Source: JACDAE01 sp963717195 (GTDB lineage: Bacteria; Chloroflexota; Ktedonobacteria; Ktedonobacterales; Ktedonobacteraceae). From it: a stretch of DNA of 64,000 nt. Location of the stretch: assembly GCA_963717195.1 (NCBI GenBank), contig CAVQVR010000009.1, forward strand, positions 62,001 through 126,000. The letters are read 5' to 3'. Made by a program: the position numbers and the translations under genes. The notes beneath the pieces were generated by a model. The model made no database searches and was not told the origin of the DNA. It saw nothing but the letters and a program-made list of their open reading frames with translations. Of the stretch, positions 18,181 to 24,620 are shown in pieces (within the stretch, counting starts at the first letter, position 1; every line of letters begins with the position of its first letter).

Positions 18181-19017
18181 ATGACGACAAAGCCGCGACA
18201 GCAGAATGTATCTCCATTAGTACAGTTAAAAGTAGATGCTTTTGAGCACTTGCAATCTGAATTCGAGGCGAGCTTCCAATTTGTGCAGGATGTGCATGGG
18301 CAGAAGCGCTTTCCATTGTTTCCTGTATCTGATACTGTCCGTTATCTGCATGCGCTCTGGATATGTGAGTGCAAAGGGCGTTTGTTAAGCGTTGCGAAAA
18401 CGGTAAAAGAATACGAGGGCAAGCGCTGTCTGGAACTTTTACGTCTGTGGCAGCAGGGAGATACGGCAAGTGCTGTGGACTTCTTGCAGCATAAATTAGA
18501 TATGTTGCCTCTGGCTCAGATCACACAGCAATATTCTGAGGCTCGCCACCTCCAGCGGGATGATGGTCTGGCCCAGCGCCTGGCCCATGGCCGCCTTATC
18601 ATGCTCAATCGTGGCTTCAATTTGATGCAGGCGCTTGATGCTATTTTTGCACTCTCCGAAGCTGCTTTATCAAGCGGAGTGAGTGAAGCATGTGAGCATT
18701 ATGGACATCTTCCTGAGCAGATAGAGTTGCGACTGGAAGAGATGAATGCCCCACTTTATTCTTATGTTCCCAATCAAGAGTTGGCTCAACGTAACATGAG
18801 GGTGATGAATATGCTTGGGATCAACGTTACGTTACGCCCTTCAGATCTTCCTGGACAGCGTTCGTGGCGCGTCCTGTCCCCGACGGAGGAGCCTCTCAGC
18901 CCCTATGCCGAACACGTGGTGGAAGGTTACCAGGAACTGATTTCTCCTTTCCATAACAACATTAAAGGGGAGCGTTATGTGGATCGTCCTGAGCGTAGTG
19001 ATGAGGGTATGGTATAG
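18181..19017 (+). CDS. Unknown soluble protein, 278 residues
   Basis: A 278-residue protein, mostly helical, with no signal peptide or membrane segment. Recognisable features are a WICECKGRLLSVAKTVKEYEGK segment near residue 60 and a helical middle (LARGRLIMLNRGFNLMQALDAIF-like). Cysteines are scattered and do not form a zinc motif. GAGAGG precedes the ATG, and codon use is like the neighbours, so it is a real gene. The family is not recognised. Confidence 0.6.
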   Translation: MTTKPRQQNVSPLVQLKVDAFEHLQSEFEASFQFVQDVHGQKRFPLFPVSDTVRYLHALWICECKGRLLSVAKTVKEYEGKRCLELLRLWQQGDTASAVDFLQHKLDMLPLAQITQQYSEARHLQRDDGLAQRLAHGRLIMLNRGFNLMQALDAIFALSEAALSSGVSEACEHYGHLPEQIELRLEEMNAPLYSYVPNQELAQRNMRVMNMLGINVTLRPSDLPGQRSWRVLSPTEEPLSPYAEHVVEGYQELISPFHNNIKGERYVDRPERSDEGMV

Positions 19018-19401
19018 CAGCCCTCAATTCCTACCATAGAGTGAAGACCAGCCTACACCCATACGCACTGTGAAACAGCAGCACAAACAGAGGTTTACAT
19101 TTTGTTCGGTTTTGTATATACTTATACTCACAAGATAGATAAGTCTCTTCACTAAGGAGAGGTGTATGCCGGACCATTGCTAACATTTGCCAGAGAAGAT
19201 GACGAAAGAGTATCACTGTCGCTGTAAGGTGACAGGGGATGTTTTTGTCCATTACTACAAAATGGCAGAGAGTTAGCAATTTCTCCAGGCTCGGCAGTTC
19301 TCTCAATACTCATGGATTTCCTCCGGACCCTTCTACGAAATTGCCTCAAGTTGTAGAACAGAGCACTACGAAGAAGAAACGGTGCAATGAAAGAGAAGAC
19401 C
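19018..19401. other. Intergenic stretch, no feature recognised
   Basis: About 380 bases between the unknown protein gene and the P-loop protein gene. Short minus-strand frames here have serine- and arginine-rich composition typical of noise. No terminator or riboswitch-like fold was identified. Confidence 0.35.
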
Positions 19402-20031
19402 ATGGTCAAAATTCATATTCTTGGTGGGCCTGGTAGTGGGAAGACGACCTTAGCACAGAGCTTATCGTCCAGGTTGCATGTTCCTCATTCTGACCTTGAT
19501 AAGATCGGTTGGAAACATGGTACTCAGATGGCTGCATACATAGATGAAGCGTTTGTTCTCGCTGAGCAGCCTGGATGGATCACCGAGGGCATCTATCTCA
19601 TCTGGGTGGACCCGTTGCTCTATCAAGCCGATTACATTGTGTTGCTTGAGGTCTCCTGGCCGGTAGCGGCATGGCATATTCTTCGCCGTCATATCACGAG
19701 GAGCCTGCATGGTACGAATCCTTATCCTGGTGTAAACGGGATAAAAGTGCTCTTCAAATTATTACAATTTACCCGTGGCTACTATAGAGATAATATTCGT
19801 TCAGATCTCTCTACAGTCGAGTCTGTGTGCTTGTATCTTGAAGAGCATGGAGAGAATGTTGAGCCACCTGATCCAGAGGTCTTGCTTATGCGTTTTGAGA
19901 AGTATCGCAGTGCTATACCACTTACCGCCGATTTTGTGCGTGTGTATCTTGAAAAGTATAAGAAGAAAGTTTTTCTTGTCAGGAACAATGCTGATCGAGA
20001 GCATTTGCTTGAGCTTCTCGTAAACAGGTAA
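19402..20031 (+). CDS. P-loop kinase-like protein (adenylate-kinase/topology-modulation type)
   Basis: A 209-residue protein starting MVKIHILGGPGSGKTTLAQ, with Walker A GGPGSGKTT near residues 8-16. The SDLDKIGWK segment and later WITEGIYLIWVDPLLYQAD follow the pattern of FlaR/DNA topology-modulation-type nucleotide kinases, in which a conserved Asp-Leu-Asp follows the P-loop helix. The substrate is unknown. I choose the second ATG because the fold begins directly there; an ATG at 19387 would add five residues. Confidence 0.7.
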   Translation: MVKIHILGGPGSGKTTLAQSLSSRLHVPHSDLDKIGWKHGTQMAAYIDEAFVLAEQPGWITEGIYLIWVDPLLYQADYIVLLEVSWPVAAWHILRRHITRSLHGTNPYPGVNGIKVLFKLLQFTRGYYRDNIRSDLSTVESVCLYLEEHGENVEPPDPEVLLMRFEKYRSAIPLTADFVRVYLEKYKKKVFLVRNNADREHLLELLVNR

Positions 20032-20042
20032 TCGCATCCACC

Positions 20043-20300
20043 GGCTTGCAAGCATTTATGAGTCATCCCTAATTTTTCAAAGGGGGTTTGTGCCCGTCAT
20101 ACCGCTTCTCTGCGGACGCCTCGCCGCGAGCGGCTCGCCCGTTTTTAAAAGTGTTTGTGTGGTTCGGCGGGCCCGCCGAACCACACAAACACTTCTTCCC
20201 CTTACGAGCGCCGTAGGCGCGAGGAGTTTGAGCACGAGGTGCAGGAGCTGTTTGGCGAACTTTTCAAAAGTTCGGAATGACTCATAAATGCTTACAAGCC
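20043..20300. mobile_element. MITE-like element with 24-bp terminal inverted repeats
   Basis: The ends at 20043-20066 and 20277-20300 are inverted copies of each other (GGCTTGCAAGCATTTATGAG plus TCAT), with one mismatch over 24 bases. Inside is a perfect 46-base palindrome (20149-20194) centred on CGGGCCCG. There is no transposase gene. The size (258 bp), terminal repeats and lack of coding capacity fit a miniature inverted-repeat element or a large fold-back repeat. It lies between the P-loop gene and the MFS gene. Confidence 0.7.
20149..20194. repeat. Perfect 46-base palindrome
   Basis: Bases 20149-20171 are exactly complementary to 20172-20194, with the centre at GGGCCC and no loop. It could extrude as a cruciform. 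Confidence 0.85.
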
Positions 20301-20330
20301 CGTTTCTATCACAATCTCATGCCAGACAGG

Positions 20331-21669
20331 TCATACACCTTCAGGAGCCTGAAGATAAGACCCTTCAGTCCCGACTTCGGCTGCATCGGCTTCCTGGAAA
20401 TCGATCTCCCTGGCTTCGCGACCAATGGCGGCGAAGAGAATAACGGCCAGGAAGGAGAAAAGGGCAAAGATGGCCAATGCTTTACCTAGATCAGGTTTTG
20501 CTACAGAGCCTAGATTTTGCGCCAGAATGACCTCCAGTGTGACTACGAATGAGGCAAAGAGATTTCCTAGCTGATAGGCAAGACCAGGGAACGTACCGCG
20601 TACATCAGTGGGCGAGAGTTCGTTCAGGTGGGCCGGGACGACGCCCCAGGCTCCCTGTACCATAAATTGGAGCAGGAAGGCACCAATAGCAATCGATGCT
20701 AGCAATCCAATACCGGGAATGCGTATCAGGCCCGACCAGAATGGAATCATGAGGATGCCCAGAATGCAGGCGATGATAATGGCTCGACGGCGGCCCCAAT
20801 ATTGCGAAGTAGTAGCCAAAAAGTATACCTCCGATGATTGCACCAATGTTAGCAATCACAGTGATGATGGTCGTCGAACTCACACCTAGAGCAAGCTGCT
20901 TTTGCAGGAAGGTACCCAGATTATCCTGTGTACCATGCGAGAGACTGTTAAATGCAGTCATAAGGAGAATGATAGAGAGAAAGACAATCGGGCGCAGCCT
21001 GACTGCATTCCAGATGCCTGCCCAGGTGCTGATACCCTTCTGGCGGTTGAGCACCTGTCGATTTTCCCACACAGGTGACTCAGGAACTCGGGTACGAATG
21101 AAAACAACGAGAATCGCAGGAAGTACACCGATGACAAACAACGTACGCCAGCCATTAAGTGGTGCTGGGAGGAACGTGAAGACCACGAAGAAGGCAAGAG
21201 CCGCTATCAGGTAGCCAAAGGCATAGCCCTGCTGGAGGATGCCGGAGAAGAGACCGCGCGACTCCCTTGGCAGAGATTCCATCGCCAGAGAAGACCCAAG
21301 TCCCCATTCGCCTCCCATTGCTACACCAAAGAGTGCACGCATGATGATAAAGTAAACGTAGTTAGGGGAGAAAGCTGTAAGGAGTTCGATGATCGAGTAC
21401 AGGATAATGTCGATCATCAGAGGCGTCCGTCTTCCAAAGCGTTCCGCTAATAGACCGAAGATAAGCGCACCTACTGGACGCATGGCTAGCGTCAGAGTTA
21501 AAGAAAAGACGACAGCAGCCAGGGCGACATGAAAGTCGCTGGAGATACGGAGGGTGACGAACGTGAGTAGAAAGTAGTCGAACGCGTCCAACGTCCAGCC
21601 CAGAAAACTGGCAAGAAATGTATAACGCTGTTCTCGATTGAGCAATCTCATCAATGCCCATGCACTCAT
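20331..21669 (-). pseudogene. MFS transporter, frameshifted
   Basis: The first 290 residues (from 21669, MSAWALMRLLNREQRYTFLA) are a normal MFS transporter with FGLLAERFGRRTPL, the conserved loop 2-3 motif, and nine or so membrane segments. The rest continues in another frame from about 20808 (QYWGRRRAIIIACILGILM) to 20331. One extra base in the TT of TACTACTTCGC (plus-strand 20807-20808) explains the switch and would give GYYSQYWGRRRA. The intact protein would be about 445 residues, like sialate or lactate/carboxylate proton symporters. It lies 95 bases downstream of an SDR gene on the same strand. Confidence 0.8.
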
Positions 21670-21764
21670 AGTTATGACTCCTTTCGAGAATGAGGCAAAC
21701 TCCTCTGTTTACCTCTTCTGTGTGCAAAACGGGATCAGATAACAGCTTGCAGAAAACATCATCA

Positions 21765-22547
21765 TTAGCCTTTTACCAGTGAAGAGGCTCCATCGATCCA
21801 CACCTCAGTCCCTGTAATGTAGCGTGCTGTATCCGAAGACAGGAACAGAACGAGTTCGGCCACGTCCTCAGCCTTCGCAGGTTTGCCACTCAAGGGGATT
21901 GAGCTTTTGGGAAATTCTACCGGAAACTTAACGTGCTCTACATTACGGGCTTGCGTATTCTCACTGATCTCGGTCTCAGTCGCGCCAGGACAGATCACAT
22001 TGACGCGAATGTTGCTCTGTGCAAGTTCGACTGCGAGCATCTTTGTCATTGCTACCTGAGCGGCCTTAGTGGCCGAATAAGCTGTAGCGCCGCTGTTACT
22101 AAAGACGCGTGTGCCATTAACGGAGGCTGTTATGACAATGCTGCCGCCCTGTTTTTTCAGATAAGGCACGGTATGTTTTATGGTGAGAAACGTACCAGTA
22201 AGATTGGTAGTGATCGTGCGATTCCACTCGTCCAGAGCGAGTTCTTCAATTGGTGCCCAGACGCCATTGATGCCTGCGTTGGCGAAGACAATATCAAGTC
22301 GTCCCCAGCGCTCTGTAGCTTGCTGTACTGCGCTTTTGATCTCGTCTTCCTTACTTATATCAGCGATGGCAGCGAATGCTTCATTGCCTCCCCGCGTAAT
22401 CTCTTTCACTGTCTGCTCAACCTCGTCGGCTGTGTGAGCGAGTGCGACAACACGTGCGCCATGCTGGGCCAGGAGGGCCGCCGTGGCTTTACCAATACCC
22501 GAACCAGCGCCAGTAACCAGTGCAACTTTTCCACTAAGATGTGTCAT
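21765..22547 (-). CDS. SDR-family oxidoreductase
   Basis: A 260-residue short-chain dehydrogenase. The cofactor motif is TGAGSGIGKATA near residues 13-24, the NAG segment is FANAGING near 88, and the active-site Ser/Tyr/Lys are in ITASVNG and YSATKAA around residues 140-160. It ends with the usual TGTEVWIDGASSL. The substrate is unknown. AAAGGA precedes the ATG. The MFS gene downstream suggests a small catabolic unit for an alcohol or acid substrate. Confidence 0.85.
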   Translation of the reverse strand: MTHLSGKVALVTGAGSGIGKATAALLAQHGARVVALAHTADEVEQTVKEITRGGNEAFAAIADISKEDEIKSAVQQATERWGRLDIVFANAGINGVWAPIEELALDEWNRTITTNLTGTFLTIKHTVPYLKKQGGSIVITASVNGTRVFSNSGATAYSATKAAQVAMTKMLAVELAQSNIRVNVICPGATETEISENTQARNVEHVKFPVEFPKSSIPLSGKPAKAEDVAELVLFLSSDTARYITGTEVWIDGASSLVKG

Positions 22548-22902
22548 AGGCTTTTCCTTTCTAGCTTCTCTTCTAATGTTCCTGATGTTGTATCTGAAAG
22601 AGGCAACATCATCTTATAGTGGAGAATCCCCTATCTCTATTCCATTCTCCAATACATGCCCTATCCTTTGCACGTAGAGAAGAATTTGAAGGTTTCAGTG
22701 ACCCTGCTATTTCAGCGAGCTGCACTATAATAATATTATTCGTTGCGCCATTGAGTCAGAATAATGGTACAACTAGTGTGGCGGAAATGGTTACTCTTAC
22801 TAAGAGCAGTGCCACTTTGTCAAGGTTCATTCACAGTACCCATTTCACTGTAGGGCACCGTTCACAAGCCTGTCACGTCCGTTATTCTCTATACTAGCCA
22901 GG
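22548..22902. other. Intergenic stretch with one short hairpin
   Basis: An 8-bp inverted repeat (TGGAGAAT with ATTCTCCA) lies near 22619-22650. Otherwise no gene, promoter or repeat was recognised. Confidence 0.35.
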
Positions 22903-23460
22903 TTATACTGTACCTGTATCACGTTGTACCTTTGCGAGTTCTTCATCGATTTTAGCCATCTGCACCCGTCGATTGCGAGCACGCTCAATTCTGGTCGCCT
23001 CCTCCTCATCAGCAGGAACAAGCGGAGGCACAGGAGTCGGGCGGTTGTTTTCATCTAGAGCTACATAGGTCACATAGCTGCTGGCAATCTTGCGCACTTC
23101 GCCCGTAAGCACATCTTCCGCCGTTACTTCGACCCCAACCTCCATACTGCTGCGGCCAACATAATTCATGGCACTGTGTACTGAGATGACGTTGCCGATA
23201 TAAGCAGGTGCTAGAAAATCGAAGCGTTCAATGCGTGCAGTAACCACCGGTCTGCGTCCATGCTTCATGGCAACGAGAGCGGCGGATTCATCAACCAGGC
23301 GTAAGATTACACCACCATGTACATTTCCATGACCATTGGCATCCATTAATTCCATAATACGATTAGTTGTGCTGCGCGAGTAGGCGATACTACGCCCCAG
23401 GTTCAAATCTACTTCGGGTAATGGTCTGCGCCGCGCTTTCATATATTCTAATGGCTCCAT
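22903..23460 (-). CDS. Hotdog-fold acyl-CoA thioesterase
   Basis: A 185-residue protein of the YciA/BACH-type thioesterase family. Key segments are NGHGNVHGGVILRLVDESAAL (with the conserved Asn and His-Gly-Gly), ARIERFDFLAPAYIGN and a TEDVLTGE-type strand (AEDVLTGEVRKIASSYVTYVALD). The C-terminal 35 residues are charged and probably helical. It hydrolyses acyl-CoA to acid and CoA in the cytosol. A single hotdog domain suggests it acts as an oligomer. Confidence 0.85.
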   Translation of the reverse strand: MEPLEYMKARRRPLPEVDLNLGRSIAYSRSTTNRIMELMDANGHGNVHGGVILRLVDESAALVAMKHGRRPVVTARIERFDFLAPAYIGNVISVHSAMNYVGRSSMEVGVEVTAEDVLTGEVRKIASSYVTYVALDENNRPTPVPPLVPADEEEATRIERARNRRVQMAKIDEELAKVQRDTGTV

Positions 23461-23592
23461 AAAAATACTTTCTCCTTGTTTCCGGCAGAGGCCTCTTGTT
23501 CTATTAGCATATCACAACAAAAGGAACAAATTTGACCCTGCACCACCATTTTTAGCAAATTTAGAGCGCTGCAAAAATTGGTTAAAAAAGAC

Positions 23593-23621
23593 TTGACAAT
23601 AACGCCAAAATAGCTTACATT
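23593..23621 (+). promoter_or_regulatory. Sigma-70-type promoter of the Ro/Y-RNA locus
   Basis: TTGACA at 23593-23598, a 17-base spacer and TACATT at 23616-23621 form a near-consensus promoter, 84 bases before the small beta-grasp gene. No other convincing promoter was seen before the TROVE gene. Confidence 0.7.
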
Positions 23622-23705
23622 ATCAACAGCAAATGAAGTTTACAAATAACAAACTGATAGATGTGATGTCAATGTAAAAGAAAGCTAGCAGAGGGGGAAT
23701 TCAAG

Positions 23706-23924
23706 ATGACGCAGATAGTGAGCCAGACCATCCACGTGCGCTTTAATGGTCGTAGCGAAGAGTTGCCATTGGCGCAACTGAACCTCAGGAGCGATGCTAG
23801 CGACACACAGATCAAGCAGAGTGTTGCCATACACTTTGATCTCCCGCGCACCTTCTTTAATGACCACGTGATCGTTCGTACCGACTATGCGATTATCCTG
23901 CGCCCACAAGCAATTTATGGGTAA
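23706..23924 (+). CDS. Small predicted beta-grasp (ubiquitin-like) protein
   Basis: A 72-residue protein with a good GAGGGGGAA ribosome binding site and a near-consensus promoter. The sequence can be read as two strands (TIHVRFNG, EELPLAQLNL), a helix (SDTQIKQSVAIHFDL), then two strands (NDHVIVRTD, AIILRPQAIYG). This strand-strand-helix-strand-strand order is like ThiS/MoaD/ubiquitin-like proteins. It ends in YG rather than GG. It lies 36 bases upstream of the first tRNA-like RNA and on the same strand as the TROVE gene. The fold is an inference from pattern only. A ThiF-like gene lies 7.4 kb downstream. Confidence 0.6.
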   Translation: MTQIVSQTIHVRFNGRSEELPLAQLNLRSDASDTQIKQSVAIHFDLPRTFFNDHVIVRTDYAIILRPQAIYG

Positions 23925-23960
23925 AGGATAGAAAAGACCTATCGTAAGGCAGTGTTTGAT

Positions 23961-24105
23961 CTGGGACGCGCCCTAACCGAGTGAGCTTACACACATCTAC
24001 GGGTTCGAGTCCCGTTAACTCTTTTGAGTTATGGCGGAATGGTAACGCACCTGTCTAGAAAACAGGCGATCACGGTTTACAGCTCTCGCAACTTGTGCGT
24101 CCCAG
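23961..24105 (+). ncRNA. Y-RNA-like RNA 1 with a permuted tRNA-like module
   Basis: A 9-bp perfect stem (CTGGGACGC at 23961-23969 with 24097-24105, extendable by one G-U) closes the RNA. An inner stem GAGCT (23983-23987) pairs with AGCTC (24081-24085). Inside, in order: a T arm (stem 23999-24003/24011-24015, loop TTCGAGT), an acceptor-like hairpin (TAACTC 24016-24021, loop TTTT, GAGTTA 24026-24031), a D arm (GCG/CGC with a loop containing GGTAA), and an anticodon arm (CCTGT/ACAGG around CTAGAAA, anticodon position AGA). This is a tRNA with its 5' and 3' ends joined by UUUU and opened in the variable region. Confidence 0.75.
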
Positions 24106-24139
24106 ACTATATATGTATGTCTATATTATGAAAACACGT

Positions 24140-24270
24140 CTGCCCTGTACTCTCACAAAGAGAGCTTACAAACTGGTACTCTTCCGCAAGGGAGAGCGGT
24201 TGGTTCGAATCCAACTCTAGCCGAAAGGCACACACCCGCAAGGGAAGCTCTCTTGACTTGTACAGGGCAG
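24140..24270 (+). ncRNA. Y-RNA-like RNA 2, tetraloop-capped tRNA mimic
   Basis: An 11-bp perfect outer stem (CTGCCCTGTAC 24140-24150 with 24260-24270) and a 9-bp inner stem (24158-24166 with 24246-24254) enclose four hairpins. In order they are a 7-bp hairpin with a GCAA loop at the anticodon-arm position (24179-24196), a canonical T arm (GTTGG-TTCGAAT-CCAAC, 24199-24215), a 3-bp GCC/GGC hairpin capped by GAAA in place of the acceptor stem (24220-24229), and a CCC/GGG hairpin capped by GCAA in the D-arm position (24235-24244). Three of four arms end in GNRA tetraloops. No anticodon remains. Confidence 0.75.
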
Positions 24271-24299
24271 GTCTATCCTCATCAGTACAACCTATTTTT

Positions 24300-24455
24300 C
24301 AGGCCGTGGTGCGCTCTTATGGAAAGAGCTTACAAACCACCGGGCTGTTAACCCGAAGGTCGTGAGTTCGAATCTCACCAGTTCCGTAATGGAGCTGTAG
24401 CTCAGGGGTAGAGCGTCGCGTTTTTATAGCTCTTTCGACTCGCGCGCCCGGCCTG
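24300..24455 (+). ncRNA. Y-RNA-like RNA 3 with a circularly permuted tRNA-Asn
   Basis: The outer stem pairs 24300-24314 with 24442-24455 (14 bp with one bulged U at 24307). The inner stem is GAAAGAGCT (24322-24330) with AGCTCTTTC (24428-24436). Inside, in order: anticodon arm (CGGG-CTGTTAA-CCCG, anticodon GTT for Asn at 24347-24349), T arm (GTGAG-TTCGAAT-CTCAC, 24362-24378), a full 7-bp acceptor stem (24379-24385 with 24391-24397) closed by a GTAAT loop instead of free ends, then TA and a perfect D arm (GCTC-AGGGGTA-GAGC, 24400-24414). All conserved tRNA features are present but circularly permuted, with the break between D and anticodon arms. Confidence 0.82.
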
Positions 24456-24584
24456 CGCACGGGTTTGTAAACGGCACCCCTACGGATGGGTGGACATCCG
24501 CACGGGTTTATAAATGGCGTCCTACGGATAGGTGGGTATCCGCACGGGTTTGTAAACGGCACCCCTACGGATGGATGTTCAATG
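24456..24584. repeat. Three tandem 43-bp repeats
   Basis: Units start at 24456, 24499 and 24541. Each begins CGCACGGGTTT, contains a TAAACGGCACCCCTACGG-like core and ends near GGATGGGT. The middle unit has several changes and a one-base deletion. The array begins on the base after the outer stem of RNA 3 and ends 36 bases before the TROVE start. The core resembles interspersed copies elsewhere in the window (35.4, 40.5 and 56.6 kb). Confidence 0.8.
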
Positions 24585-24620
24585 ATCCCTGGCAATGCTA
24601 AAAGAAACGAGGTGAGACTC

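Noticed and set aside
19152..19409. Minus-strand frame of 85 residues upstream of the P-loop gene
   Set aside because: Serine- and arginine-rich with no ribosome binding site. It overlaps the start of a well-supported gene on the other strand.
24000..24420. Ordinary tRNA genes
   Set aside because: The T, D and anticodon arms look like tRNA, but their order is permuted and no unit has a free acceptor end or CCA. They are not conventional tRNAs.
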